In this document: positions 25,623-34,263 of the stretch, in pieces
Numbering within the stretch: position 1 is the first letter of the stretch
How the letters are laid out: every line of letters starts with the position of its first letter
The notes under the pieces: generated by a model
The model's database searches: none
What the model saw: only the letters and a program-made list of their open reading frames with translations
What the model was told of the DNA's origin: nothing
Translations under genes and position numbers: made by a program
Origin: Candidatus Schekmanbacteria bacterium RIFCSPLOWO2_02_FULL_38_14
Lineage (GTDB): Bacteria > Schekmanbacteria > GWA2-38-11
Reading direction: 5' to 3'
Assembly (NCBI GenBank): GCA_001790855.1
Contig: MGDH01000018.1
Location: 1-64,000, forward strand
Length of the DNA: 64,000 nt

Positions 25623-26633
25623 CTAAATGATGTTGTCACTCTTTTTTCGATTACACTTCTCACACAGAAGTTCTATGTTTCTTGCAGTGTTACTTCCACC
25701 TTTTGAAACAGGTACCATATGGTCAAATTCTAACCTCTCTCGGCTTCCACATTTTACGCATGATCCATCATCACGTTTCCAGACGAATCTCTTTACTTCA
25801 TCAGGAATTCTTTGTCTATCAGGCTTTATACATTTCTCCTGAATAGGAATAGTATCATAGACCCTATCAATTAATTGTTCAGGTCTCCTCTTTATTAATT
25901 GTTCAAGTCTTCTCTTTCCATCTTTTTTTATAGAGAGTCCATGACTTGGCAGGATTGTATCAAAACTATAGTTCAACAACTTTGGTAGATTATCCCATGC
26001 CTTTTTGTAGGAAAAGCAAGACCATTCTGCTGAAAGGTTTAATTCCTCAGGTGCCATTTTAGGATTTAAAAGATTCTTCCCTAAAACTGTATCACCTGTA
26101 ATAAGTACCTTGTTTCGATAGAGCAAGCATATATTTCCTTTTGTATGCCCTTCAATGTGAATTATTCTTAAATCTTCATTAAAGAATTCATCATCTTTTA
26201 AACTGATATCCACTTTACAGGGCGCAACATCAAAATGTTTTTGAAGCTCTTCAGGAACAAATTGAGGATTTGAAACCTTTTCTCTGCCTTCAATGAATGG
26301 TATGTCAGCGCTGTGTGCAGCAACAGGAACATTTAATTCTTCTTTAAGTTGGGCAAGGTTTCCTGTGTGGTCCCCATGGCAGTGAGTGCATATGATGACA
26401 TCAACTTTGAACTTGTTTTTTTTCAAAAAGTTAAGGATTGTATGGTGAGAGCCCTTTTTAAAAAATTCAAATCCTCCTTCGCCAAAATTATATCCGTTTT
26501 TTGAAAGAAAATTCAAGACATCATTGTGCAATGGCTTTAGCCCGGTATCTACCAGTATCTTTTCAGACCCGTCTATATAAAATGCTTTTGTATTTGCCAG
26601 CTCAATTTCATGGACACCATGAAAACTGTTCAT
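25623..26633 (-). CDS. Metallo-beta-lactamase-fold hydrolase fused to an HNH endonuclease domain
   Basis: 336 residues. Residues 1-255 are a metallo-beta-lactamase fold: LVDTG, the metal motif THCHGDHTG (HxHxDH at 84-89), IEGHTKGNICL, ITGDTVLG and PSHG supply the two-metal site. Residues 275-336 are a complete HNH domain: KRDDGSCVKCG, FDHMVPVSKGG with D304-H305, N319, and CEKC, with C292/C295 and C324/C327 as zinc ligands. A linker with a small repeat (RRLEQLIK, RRPEQLID) joins them. Domains of this kind normally occur separately. There is no frameshift or stop at the junction. It could be a nuclease-processing fusion or the result of an HNH element joining a housekeeping hydrolase. The substrate is unknown. 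Confidence 0.85.
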   Translation of the reverse strand: MNSFHGVHEIELANTKAFYIDGSEKILVDTGLKPLHNDVLNFLSKNGYNFGEGGFEFFKKGSHHTILNFLKKNKFKVDVIICTHCHGDHTGNLAQLKEELNVPVAAHSADIPFIEGREKVSNPQFVPEELQKHFDVAPCKVDISLKDDEFFNEDLRIIHIEGHTKGNICLLYRNKVLITGDTVLGKNLLNPKMAPEELNLSAEWSCFSYKKAWDNLPKLLNYSFDTILPSHGLSIKKDGKRRLEQLIKRRPEQLIDRVYDTIPIQEKCIKPDRQRIPDEVKRFVWKRDDGSCVKCGSRERLEFDHMVPVSKGGSNTARNIELLCEKCNRKKSDNII

Positions 26634-26653
26634 TGCTCTCCCTCTTAAAAAAT

Positions 26654-26684
26654 ATCCCGTCCTGCAAAAAAATCAGGACGGGAT
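26654..26684 (-). terminator. Rho-independent-type terminator
   Basis: Stem arms ATCCCGTCCTG (26654-26664) and CAGGACGGGAT (26674-26684) with a 9-base loop. On the minus strand the stem is followed by ATTTTTTAA. It closes the transcript of the small gene at 26729-26965. Confidence 0.85.
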
Positions 26685-26728
26685 TATGTTTATATTCTTA
26701 CTCTTAAATAATTGTTTTTCAACAATCA

Positions 26729-26965
26729 CTATTTTTTAATAAGAGGCTCAATTGATTTCATTGCCATAGCAAGAAAGGGCTTTGGTGTGATTTCCTTTAC
26801 AACTTCAACAAGAATTTCAGGTGTTACTTTCCCGCCATCCCCGACTTTAGCAACAAGGGTTTCATTCGCTTTTTTTCTGGTCATTTCCTGAAAAGGTTTT
26901 GGTGAGCCGGAAATGAGTTTATCATAGATTTCTTTTGAGTTTCCTTCCCATGCGAATTCAGCCAT
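26729..26965 (-). CDS. Small protein, possibly PCP_red-domain-like
   Basis: 78 residues with a GGAGG site before the ATG and a good terminator after it, so it is a real gene. It has no signal or membrane segment. The part KPFQEMTRKKANETL, then GGKVTPEILVEVVKEITPK resembles the short PCP_red domain that is found at the end of light-independent protochlorophyllide reductase subunits and in small stand-alone proteins. The resemblance is weak. A second half ends with AMAMKSIEPLIKK. Function is unknown. It sits next to tusA and moeB, which may hint at sulfur or cofactor metabolism. Confidence 0.65.
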   Translation of the reverse strand: MAEFAWEGNSKEIYDKLISGSPKPFQEMTRKKANETLVAKVGDGGKVTPEILVEVVKEITPKPFLAMAMKSIEPLIKK

Positions 26966-27053
26966 TTTTTTCCTCCTGTGTAAGGTTTTTTAATAAGTAA
27001 TTAATGAAATTTGTTTTGATTATAATTATTATCAAAAAGTTGTCAAGGATGAA

Positions 27054-27100
27054 AAAAACATAAAAGCCGCCCTGATAATCAGAACGGCTTTTATGTTTTT
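27054..27100. terminator. Strong bidirectional hairpin terminator
   Basis: Perfect 16-base arms at 27054-27069 (reading AAAAACATAAAAGCCG) and 27085-27100, with an inner CTGA/TCAG stem in the loop. A- and T-rich flanks make it usable from both strands. It ends the moeB-tusA transcript. Confidence 0.88.
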
Positions 27101-27141
27101 ATAAAAACTCTCTCAGGTGAGAGAGAATGGCCCATAGTGTT

Positions 27142-27378
27142 TTATTGTTTGAGGATTATGAGACGAAAAACATCTCCATTTTGTTCAACTTTTAAAACCT
27201 TATGCCCTTCATCTGTAACTGACCTTGGAACATTTTTGATCGGCTCTCCATCTTTCAGAAAAACCTCTAAAATATCGCCTGCCTGAAGGGATTCAAGCTT
27301 AAGCTTGGTTTTCACAAAGGTCATCGGGCATGTTTCTCTGGTTATATCCAATGTTGCTGTAATGGAATATTCGTTCAT
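27142..27378 (-). CDS. tusA: TusA-family sulfur carrier protein
   Basis: 78 residues, typical TusA length. The sulfur-carrying cysteine is in TRETCPMTFVKTK (CPxxxxK motif, about residue 17). DILEVFLKDGEPIKNVPRSV is the second conserved stretch. TusA-like proteins accept persulfide sulfur and pass it to thiolation, molybdenum cofactor or sulfur-oxidation partners. It lies about 120 bases downstream of a MoeB/ThiF-type enzyme on the same strand, and both end at the hairpin at 27054-27100. The pairing suggests a role in sulfur transfer for cofactor synthesis. The molybdopterin enzyme at 49198 would need that cofactor. Confidence 0.9.
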   Translation of the reverse strand: MNEYSITATLDITRETCPMTFVKTKLKLESLQAGDILEVFLKDGEPIKNVPRSVTDEGHKVLKVEQNGDVFRLIILKQ

Positions 27379-27498
27379 TGCTCTTTAAGATAACCCTCCT
27401 TTTCTGCTTTCCAGATATAATCTCTCTTTAAGTTTGTCAATTAGAATTTATCTGAGGGCTTAAAGGAACTCTACTTTAGAGACTTTTTCAAAGACATA

Positions 27499-28302
27499 TT
27501 ATCTAATCCCACAGAACTGTTCGTAGTCAATCAGCTCTTTTATTGATGGGTTTTCACCACAAATAGGGCAGGCAGGGTCTTTTCTTATCTTTAATTCTCT
27601 AAATTCCATATCCAAAGCATCATACATTAAAAGCCTTCCTGTTAAAGGCTCTCCGATTCCAAGTATGATTTTTATGGCTTCTATTGCCTGTATAATTCCA
27701 ATTATTCCGGGAAGTACTCCTAATACCCCTGCTTCCTGGCAGCTTGGGACTGCTCCCGGAGGAGGTGGTTGAGGGTAAAGGCACCTGTAGCAAGGGCCAT
27801 CAAAGGGTTTAAAGACTGTTGCCTGCCCTTCAAACCTGAAAATACTGCCGTGCACATTTGTCTTTTTTGCAAATACACAGGCATCATTCACAAGATAACG
27901 GGTTGGAAAGTTATCGCATCCGTCTAAAATCACATCATAGTCTTTAATAATTCCCATTATGTTTTTGGAATCTATTCTCTCTTTATATGTTATTACCTTA
28001 ACATCGCTGTTTAGTTTGTTTATTGTTTCTTTTGCAGATTCTACTTTTGGTCTTCCCAAGTCAGTGGTGCTGTGGATTATTTGCCTCTGAAGATTGCTCA
28101 ACTCAACAACATCTCCGTCTATTATACCAATTTTTCCTATTCCTGCAGCTCCAAGATAATATGCTGACGGAGAGCCAAGCCCTCCTGCCCCGATAATCAG
28201 AACACTTGACTCAAGAAGCTTTTTCTGTCCCTTTCCGCCAACTTCAGGCAGGATTATATGACGGCTGTATCTTTCTATCTGTTCTTCAGAAAAATCAAAC
28301 AT
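27499..28302 (-). CDS. moeB: MoeB/ThiF-family adenylyltransferase
   Basis: 267 residues, E1-like fold. SEEQIERYSRHIILPEVG opens it. The ATP-binding loop is IIGAGGLGSPSAYYL, with the arginine finger in LQRQIIHS. DVILDGCDNFPTRYLVND, a CYRCLYP zinc pair and a C-terminal CPICG zinc pair complete the family pattern. It activates the C-terminus of a small sulfur carrier (MoaD or ThiS type) by adenylation for molybdopterin or thiamine synthesis. No moaD or thiS is in the window. The tusA gene follows. MoeB and ThiF cannot be told apart with certainty here; the symbol is the likelier option. Confidence 0.87.
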   Translation of the reverse strand: MFDFSEEQIERYSRHIILPEVGGKGQKKLLESSVLIIGAGGLGSPSAYYLGAAGIGKIGIIDGDVVELSNLQRQIIHSTTDLGRPKVESAKETINKLNSDVKVITYKERIDSKNIMGIIKDYDVILDGCDNFPTRYLVNDACVFAKKTNVHGSIFRFEGQATVFKPFDGPCYRCLYPQPPPPGAVPSCQEAGVLGVLPGIIGIIQAIEAIKIILGIGEPLTGRLLMYDALDMEFRELKIRKDPACPICGENPSIKELIDYEQFCGIR

Positions 28303-28678
28303 TAAAAACTTACTCCAATAATTAGTCTATAGACCCACGCAACACAATATTATAAAGTAAAAATCAAATCCCCCCTCGCCCCCCTTTAGCAAAGGGGGGT
28401 TGGGGGGATTTGAACATTCAATTTATTTAACCTTTGACTTCTTTAAATTCATAAAAAATTGTTTTTGTCAAGGGCTTTTAACTCAATAAAAAAATAGGTC
28501 AAGCAAAGAAATTGAAAATGTATAGTAAGTGCAATTCCCACAGGTTGCTGCAGGGTTGGCAGGGTTGGCAAACGAATCTATAAAAACTGTTACTTGCATT
28601 TTGAGATTTTCTGCAGTTTATTGGAGGAGCTTCAATTTATTTGACAATTGGATATTTTTCTGATAGCAAAATCTGAAT
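28303..28678. other. Divergent intergenic region with one large palindrome
   Basis: The 376 bases between moeB and argC hold the 48-bp palindrome at 28365-28412 (CAAATCCCCCCTCGCC... and its inverse) and a GGTTGGCAGGGTTGGCA direct repeat near 28553-28569. A TTGACA at 28641-28646 lies upstream of argC, but the matching -10 is poor. I see no gene. Confidence 0.6.
28365..28412. repeat. CAAATCCCCCC...GGGGGGATTTG palindrome, intergenic copy
   Basis: Near-perfect arms surround CTTTAGCAAAG. It is almost the same element, inverted, as the one inside ppx at 30193-30242. Other family members are at 18721, 37719, 41126 and 62777. Confidence 0.88.
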
Positions 28679-29734
28679 ATGGAAATGGTAGAAATGATAA
28701 AAGTTGGAATCATCGGAACATCGAGCCTGACATCAGGCGAGATTTTAAAAATTTTAATAAACCATCCAAAAGCAAAGCTTGCCTATCTTGAATCAGAACA
28801 TTTTACCGGGAAAAAGGTCTGGGAAGTCCATAAATTCTTAAAAGGAATTCTGGATTTGACTCTTAAGGCTTTTTCTGAAGAAGAGATTATTGAAAACTGC
28901 TCTGTGGTTTTTATTTCAAAGCAACATGACTATGCCTCAAAGATTTCAAGAAAATTGATTGAAAATGGAGTGAAAGTCATAGACCTTGGCGCTGATTTCA
29001 GGCTCAAGGATTGTAAGGAATATCAGAAATGGTATGGGGTTGACCACAAAGACCACGCTCTTGTTAAAATTGCAATTTACGGACTTCCTGAAATATATGG
29101 AAATAAAATCAAAAAGGCAATGCTTGTTGCAAATCCCGGGTGCTATCCAACAAGCATAATACTTGGCTGCAATCCTTTGGTTAAAAATGAATGGATTGAC
29201 TTGAAGGATATAATTGTCAGTTCTTATTCTGGAATTTCAGGCGCAGGAAGGTTTGCAAAACCCGGAATGAATCTTTTTATGGACAACTACCGCAATCTTT
29301 TTCCTTACAATGTGGCTTCTCACCGCCATACCCCTGAGATTGAACAGGAGCTTTCCGTAATTTCCGGAAGTTCAGTTAATCTGACATTTGTTCCCCATGT
29401 TGCACCTCTTGATAAGGGAATTTTAAGCACAATTTACTTGAAACCTGAAAAAAAATGCTCTGAGGATGAAATCAGGGAACTTTATAATGAAGCCTACAGG
29501 AAATGTCATTTTGTAAGGGTATATGGCAAAGGTGAATACCCTTCAACACTGAATGTGGTTGATACCAATTTCTGCGATATAGGGATAAAATATGACGAGC
29601 GCAGTAATAGAATTATTGTAATTTCTGCAATTGATAATCTTGTAAAGGGAGCTGCAGGACAGGCTGTTCAGAATATGAATATTATGATGGGTATTGATGA
29701 AACAGAGGGATTGCCTGTTGGCAAAAAAATTTAA
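28679..29734 (+). CDS. argC: N-acetyl-gamma-glutamyl-phosphate reductase
   Basis: 351 residues. ArgC reduces N-acetylglutamyl phosphate with NADPH in arginine synthesis. The NADP loop is KVGIIGTSSLTSGEILKIL. The catalytic cysteine is in VANPGCYPTSIILG (about 155). GISGAGRFAKP and FNVASHRHTPEIEQEL-like SYNVASHRHTPE segments are typical; here the text reads YNVASHRHTPEIE. The histidine of FVPHVAPLDKGIL is also present. In-frame ATGs at 28679, 28685 and 28694 are possible starts; no ribosome site decides between them. The gene is isolated from other arg genes. A repeat follows downstream. Confidence 0.93.
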   Translation: MEMVEMIKVGIIGTSSLTSGEILKILINHPKAKLAYLESEHFTGKKVWEVHKFLKGILDLTLKAFSEEEIIENCSVVFISKQHDYASKISRKLIENGVKVIDLGADFRLKDCKEYQKWYGVDHKDHALVKIAIYGLPEIYGNKIKKAMLVANPGCYPTSIILGCNPLVKNEWIDLKDIIVSSYSGISGAGRFAKPGMNLFMDNYRNLFPYNVASHRHTPEIEQELSVISGSSVNLTFVPHVAPLDKGILSTIYLKPEKKCSEDEIRELYNEAYRKCHFVRVYGKGEYPSTLNVVDTNFCDIGIKYDERSNRIIVISAIDNLVKGAAGQAVQNMNIMMGIDETEGLPVGKKI

Positions 29735-29739
29735 ATAAT

Positions 29740-29875
29740 AAGTTCAAATTTCAAAATCCAAAATTCAAAATCAAATAAGAGCTTCAAGTGATTATTTTTT
29801 CACTTAAACCTTTGAATCCCTGACACTCTGAACCCTTTTTTATTTGAACTTTGAGCTTTGGCATTTGACATTTTA
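29740..29875. repeat. AT-rich TTTGAACTTTGAGCTTTGGCATTTGACATTT repeat
   Basis: AAGTTCAAATTTCAAAATCC at one end pairs loosely with TTTGAACTTTGAGCTTTGGC at the other. CCTTTGAATCCCTGACACTCTGAACCC lies in the middle. It belongs to the family at 14640, 16135 and 60412. It fills the gap between convergent argC and ppx. Confidence 0.75.
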
Positions 29876-30817
29876 TATCATCTCCATCATTACACCATAG
29901 CGCAGCCCTCTTGTGCTCACATGTAGCTCATAGAATTTCAGATAGTTTATTATCTCTTCAAGAATAATAGCTCCAGCAATAATAACATCTGCTCTATCAG
30001 GTTCAAGACCTATTATCTTTTTCCTCTCATCCATGTCCTTTTTCTTCAAAACAGAAATAATTCTTTTTAAATTTTCACTTTTCAATTTCCAATTTTCAAT
30101 TTTCAACCTGTCATATCCTGGGATTTTCAGGTCTATCTGCGCAAGGGTGGTGACTGTTCCTGCAACTCCGATTAGAAGATTATCCTTGTTAGGCAAATCC
30201 CCCCAACCCCCCTTTGCTAAAGGGGGGCGAGGGGGGATTTGCTTGAGATTATTTTTTATTGCTTCCCTTATATTTCTAACCTCATTTTCTTCTACAGGGT
30301 CTGATTTCAAGAACTTTTCTGTCAGTCTCACTGAGCCGATTTCAAGGCTTTTAGAATATTGAATTTTATCATCTGCTCCAAAAATTATTTCAGTGCTTCC
30401 TCCTCCAATATCTATGATTGTTGTATTAATACCTTTATCTTCTATTCCTGAAACTGCTCCAAGAAAAGAAAGCTCAGCTTCTTTTTTCCCTGATATTACT
30501 TCAACTATTATATCTGTTTCATTTTTTACAAGATTTAAGAAGGCTGATGAGTTTTCTGCCATTCTTAAAGCGCTTGTTCCCACTACCTTGATATTTTCTG
30601 CTCCTGATTTTTTGCACTTATCAATATAGTCCTTCAGAACGCTGAGGGTTTTTGTCATCGCTTCGTTTTTTATCAGTTTTGTATCATAAACCCCTTTGCC
30701 GATTCTTGTAACTTTTAAATCTTCGTGGATGGGTTCAATGTGTTTATTTTTATCAATTCTTCCTATTAATAATAAAACTGAGTTTGTTCCTATATCTATT
30801 GCACCATAAGTTTTCAT
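29873..30817 (-). CDS. ppx: Ppx/GppA-family exopolyphosphatase with an in-frame palindromic insertion
   Basis: 314 residues. Ppx/GppA enzymes remove phosphate from polyphosphate or pppGpp. The actin-like nucleotide fold shows AIDIGTNSVLLLIG at the N-terminus, VVGTSALRMAENS (about 83), TTIIDIGGGSTEIIFG (about 134) and IGVAGTVTTLAQI (about 217). Near residue 196 the sequence NNLKQ is followed by IPPRPPLAKGGWGDLP, encoded by a G/C-run palindrome, then NKDNLLIGVAGTV. This segment would be absent from homologues. The frame is open, so the protein is probably still made. Members of this short type (about 300 residues) lack the C-terminal HD domain of E. coli Ppx. Confidence 0.88.
   Translation of the reverse strand: MKTYGAIDIGTNSVLLLIGRIDKNKHIEPIHEDLKVTRIGKGVYDTKLIKNEAMTKTLSVLKDYIDKCKKSGAENIKVVGTSALRMAENSSAFLNLVKNETDIIVEVISGKKEAELSFLGAVSGIEDKGINTTIIDIGGGSTEIIFGADDKIQYSKSLEIGSVRLTEKFLKSDPVEENEVRNIREAIKNNLKQIPPRPPLAKGGWGDLPNKDNLLIGVAGTVTTLAQIDLKIPGYDRLKIENWKLKSENLKRIISVLKKKDMDERKKIIGLEPDRADVIIAGAIILEEIINYLKFYELHVSTRGLRYGVMMEMI
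30193..30242. repeat. GCAAATCCCCCC...GGGGGGATTTGC palindrome inside ppx
   Basis: A 50-bp near-perfect palindrome centred on TTTGCTAAA. It adds 16 to 17 codons in frame to the ppx-like gene. Its intergenic counterpart is 28365-28412. Confidence 0.88.
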
Positions 30818-30924
30818 AAGGTTACTTCAAAAATTAGTTTAATTATTTTTATTCTTGACTCTTGACTATCTTTTAGCTTGCATATATCAAATATGTTTTA
30901 AAAGATTAAAGCAAAAAAGGATTT

Positions 30925-30976
30925 GTAGAAACAGACCTTAAGGTCTGTTGTCAACAGGTCTAAAGACCTGTTTCTA
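30925..30976. repeat. GTAGAAACAGACC... palindromic repeat, copy 2
   Basis: Outer ends GTAGAAACAG and CTGTTTCTAC enclose two smaller hairpins (AGACCTTAAGGTCT and AGGTCTAAAGACCT). It is the same family as 8804-8856. It lies between ppx and the PGI/PMI gene. Confidence 0.85.
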
Positions 30977-31054
30977 CATTTTAAAAAACTTACTACTTAC
31001 AGCTCAATGCTTATAGCTTACAGCCATTAAAAGTCTTAAATCAAGGAGAAGTTT

Positions 31055-32110
31055 ATGAGTGAAGTTTTGAATAATAATAGTTTCATAAGCTCTATTGACA
31101 AAAGTAACATGTACAGGGAACTGGATAATTTTCCAACAACTCTTTCTGAAAAAGTAGCTCTCTCACTTCCTAAAGAATACTCATCTGTTAAAAATATAAT
31201 GATTGGCGGAATGGGTGGTTCAGGAATCTGTGGAGATATAATTCAGTCCCTTTTTCTTGAAAAAGCAGATGTGCCGGTTGAAGTAGTAAAAGACTACACC
31301 CTTCCAAAACATATAGGGCCAGACTCTTTGGTTATAGCAATCAGTTATTCAGGAAACACAGAAGAAACTCTTTCGCTTTATGATGAAGCCCGCAGGAGAA
31401 AATCAAAAATCATTGCTATCTCAAATGGCGGGGAATTAGAAGAAAAGGCAAGAAAAAATAAATGCCCTTTTATGAAAGTCAGGGACAGCCTTATGCCAAG
31501 GACAGCCCTCGGGCACCTTCTCAATCCGCTTTTTAACATAATCCTTAAACTTTTTCCAAAAGCATTACCTTACAAGGATATCCTTGAAGCTGAGAAAATC
31601 TTAAAAAAGCTTCAAGAAAAATATACCCTTTCATCTCTGGTTTCTGGAAACAGGGCAAAGGAGATTGCAAAGAGGGTTGAAGGTAAGAATATAATGATTT
31701 TTGGTTCTGAACAAATAACAAAGCCCGCAGTATTCCGTTTAAAGACTCAATTTAATGAGAATTCAAAACTTTCGGTCTATTATAACTTCTTTCCCGAACT
31801 TGGGCATAATGAAATTATAGGGCTTGCAGATGACCCTGAGTCAAAAAAGAGTACAATAGTTGTATGTCTGCGTTCTTCTATGGAAAATCCTGAGCTTAAG
31901 AAATGTATTGATGTAGCTCTGGAAATTATAAAACCAAAGGTTGGAAGCATTATAGAATTATGCGGAGAGGGGAAATCAAAACTGGCTCAGATGCTTTCTC
32001 TTATCTGTCTTGGTGACTGGACAAGCTATTATTTTGCAATTCTCAGAAAAGTTGACCCTACACCAGTGCCGTCAATCAATCAATTCAAGAGAATGAAGAA
32101 AGAGAGATAA
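31055..32110 (+). CDS. Bifunctional phosphoglucose/phosphomannose isomerase
   Basis: 351 residues, with the tandem SIS domains of the archaeal-type PGI/PMI family. It interconverts glucose 6-phosphate, fructose 6-phosphate and mannose 6-phosphate. GGMGGSGICGDIIQ (about 50) and VIAISYSGNTEETLSLY (about 90) are the phosphosugar-binding loops. NFFPELGHNEIIG (about 245) holds the catalytic glutamate and histidine region. The end, PTPVPSINQFKRMK, is family-typical. The ATG is preceded by AAGGAG. It complements manB and glgC in sugar-phosphate metabolism. Confidence 0.92.
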   Translation: MSEVLNNNSFISSIDKSNMYRELDNFPTTLSEKVALSLPKEYSSVKNIMIGGMGGSGICGDIIQSLFLEKADVPVEVVKDYTLPKHIGPDSLVIAISYSGNTEETLSLYDEARRRKSKIIAISNGGELEEKARKNKCPFMKVRDSLMPRTALGHLLNPLFNIILKLFPKALPYKDILEAEKILKKLQEKYTLSSLVSGNRAKEIAKRVEGKNIMIFGSEQITKPAVFRLKTQFNENSKLSVYYNFFPELGHNEIIGLADDPESKKSTIVVCLRSSMENPELKKCIDVALEIIKPKVGSIIELCGEGKSKLAQMLSLICLGDWTSYYFAILRKVDPTPVPSINQFKRMKKER

Positions 32111-32129
32111 TTGGAAATTGAAAATTTAT

Positions 32130-32570
32130 TTACTTCTTTAATCTTTTGTACTTAATAACATCTCCAGATGGTGTACCGCCGATTGCATCTAAATACTGCA
32201 TTTTAATTCTGTTTTTCCCATTGCTTATAAGTGTTATTCTTACAAAATCACTTGGCGAACCAATTTGAGTGGCTCCTAAAATGGTAATATCAGCAGTTTT
32301 TTTGTTTTCGTTAACAGTTCCTGATGCATTTATTGTGGGAAGATCTACGCCATTATAATTTGTGTCTACTGTTCCTGAAATGTTATTTCCTTCCATTTTC
32401 AGAATGTAAACTATAATAATAGGCACTTGTTGATACTCAATGCTTGCTTCAAATTTTCCTGCAAAAGGTTTTTTTGGTTTGAATTTAAAATTTCCTCCTG
32501 CAAAGGCACTGCTGCAAACCAGAAACATTGGGATAAGAAAGATTAAGATTAGTAAACGCGACTTTTTCAT
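32130..32570 (-). CDS. Small secreted protein of unknown function
   Basis: 146 residues with a clear signal peptide (LLILIFLIPMFLVCSSAFA, cut before GGNFKFK). The mature 122 residues are predicted to be mostly beta-strand, with alternating hydrophobic residues (FEASIEYQQVPIIIVYILKM, ISGTVDTNYNG). It resembles small lipocalin-like periplasmic proteins in pattern only. No family is recognised. It is followed on the same strand, upstream, by the FadL-like porin gene with 190 bases between, so a link to lipid handling is possible but unproved. Confidence 0.7.
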   Translation of the reverse strand: MKKSRLLILIFLIPMFLVCSSAFAGGNFKFKPKKPFAGKFEASIEYQQVPIIIVYILKMEGNNISGTVDTNYNGVDLPTINASGTVNENKKTADITILGATQIGSPSDFVRITLISNGKNRIKMQYLDAIGGTPSGDVIKYKRLKK

Positions 32571-32758
32571 TTTGAAAAACCTCCTTCTAAAAAGATTGTT
32601 GTAGAATATTATGCAAAAATTATGCCAGAGTAATCTTGGAAATATTTAAGTTGCTAACTTCTTGAAAAAATAGAGTATGATCTCTTAAAACATTTCAATT
32701 GAGAAAATAACTGAGATTGTAATGGTACAAAAATGAACATATCCGTTATATAACTAAC

Positions 32759-34063
32759 TTAAAATTTGTAACCAACACTCATTGAAACTATATTTGCATA
32801 GCTGTTGTATTTTGCATTGAACCTGAACATGTTATTGAATCCGACCCTTGCAGTCCGGGTTGAGGCTTCTTCAAAGAAGATAGCCATATTGGAAATATCA
32901 AACTTCCATTTTCCAAGCTTGTAGCCGAGTCCAAGGGTTACAGCGTGTTTGTCAGCATCAGGTACCATCGGGTCAAGACGGTTGTTAGGAACAGTGCTTG
33001 GGTCATAAGCGTAACCTCCCCTTAGTGCCAGATTATTGTTTAACCTGTATTCAAGTCCTGCCCTGTAGGTTACTGTATCCTTCCACTGCTGGGAAATCTT
33101 TACGTTTTTCATCCTTTTATTCCTGAACTGAATTCTAAGTGTATCACTCCGCGACCAGCCTCTCCAGTCAATGTCAAACTCAGCAGTAAGATTTTTAGAG
33201 ATATTGTAGGATACGCCTGCTAAAAGCTGCGGAGGCATTGTTATCTTTGTTCTTGCCCTGCTGTTAAATAATGTTGCATTTATAAGAGCTACTGTTGGAC
33301 TGTTTGCACTGTTAGCTTTATTGAACTCTGTCCTTCCTGAATATCTTATTCTTATTGGAGACCTGTAGGACAGACCGATTTTTAGATTATCAGTAACGCT
33401 GTATAACCCTCCGGCATTTATTCCTGCGCCACCCCCATCCCCTTTAAGTTTTGAATGTCCTTCTATTCCGGTCAAAGTTCCTGGAGTAAAGCCGGGTATG
33501 CTGGCTGCGGCAAGATTTTCATAAACAAGCCTGCTGTTCAATACTACGTCTGAGTATACTCCAATACCTCCAACTCCAATTGATAGATTTTTTGTTGGTT
33601 GCCATGCGATGACAGGATTAAAGAAAAAGGTTTTGAGCATCGCGTAAGTAACAATGTGTCTTCCGGGCCAGCCACTCTGCCAGTCTGATGCAAGGCCAAA
33701 TGGCTGGTAAAAACCAAAACCTGTTGCAAACTTGTCATTTATTTTTCCTGTTACATAGAAATAACTTGGAGTGTCTAACCTGTCTTTTGTTGAGCTTTTA
33801 TCACCGCCTCCGGATTTATTGTATGTAGTTTTTACAGTTACCAGATTAGTTCCCAAAGTCATATTGATTCCATCAAGCTGTGTGATTCCTGCCGGATTGT
33901 AGAATATTGCAGATGGGTTGCTTGCCCTTGCAGCAAAGGCGCTTGCCCCACCCATTGCCTCTGCATCCTGCTCGCCAATAATAAAGCCATTGCCAAAGGA
34001 GGCAGAAGGGTGCAGAAATATAATGATTGCTAAAACAAAGAAACTTATCAGATATTTTTTCAT
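32759..34063 (-). CDS. fadL: FadL/TodX-type outer membrane transporter
   Basis: 434 residues. The signal peptide is KKYLISFFVLAIIIFLHPSASFG. The mature start GFIIGEQDAEAMGGASAFAA and SNPSAIFYNPAGITQL are the FadL/TodX (OMPP1) signature: the N-terminal plug and the NPA loop. Amphipathic strands run through to the end SMSVGYKF, with the terminal phenylalanine expected for outer-membrane assembly. This family imports long-chain fatty acids or hydrophobic compounds. It confirms a Gram-negative envelope. Solo gene with about 190-200 non-coding bases on each side. Confidence 0.9.
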   Translation of the reverse strand: MKKYLISFFVLAIIIFLHPSASFGNGFIIGEQDAEAMGGASAFAARASNPSAIFYNPAGITQLDGINMTLGTNLVTVKTTYNKSGGGDKSSTKDRLDTPSYFYVTGKINDKFATGFGFYQPFGLASDWQSGWPGRHIVTYAMLKTFFFNPVIAWQPTKNLSIGVGGIGVYSDVVLNSRLVYENLAAASIPGFTPGTLTGIEGHSKLKGDGGGAGINAGGLYSVTDNLKIGLSYRSPIRIRYSGRTEFNKANSANSPTVALINATLFNSRARTKITMPPQLLAGVSYNISKNLTAEFDIDWRGWSRSDTLRIQFRNKRMKNVKISQQWKDTVTYRAGLEYRLNNNLALRGGYAYDPSTVPNNRLDPMVPDADKHAVTLGLGYKLGKWKFDISNMAIFFEEASTRTARVGFNNMFRFNAKYNSYANIVSMSVGYKF

Positions 34064-34263
34064 GCTATTCCTTTCTTTTAGAATTCAAGTAAAGCAAACT
34101 TAATTCTTTATCTATGCAATTATTATGCCAACTCTTCCAATCCATTAAACTCTTGAAACCACAATAATAATACACTGTAAATTCTCATAGAGAAAGAAAT
34201 ATGTTAATTTTATGTCGCTTTAATGTTCTTAGTGTACAGAAATGTAATGTTACTAATGATAGC

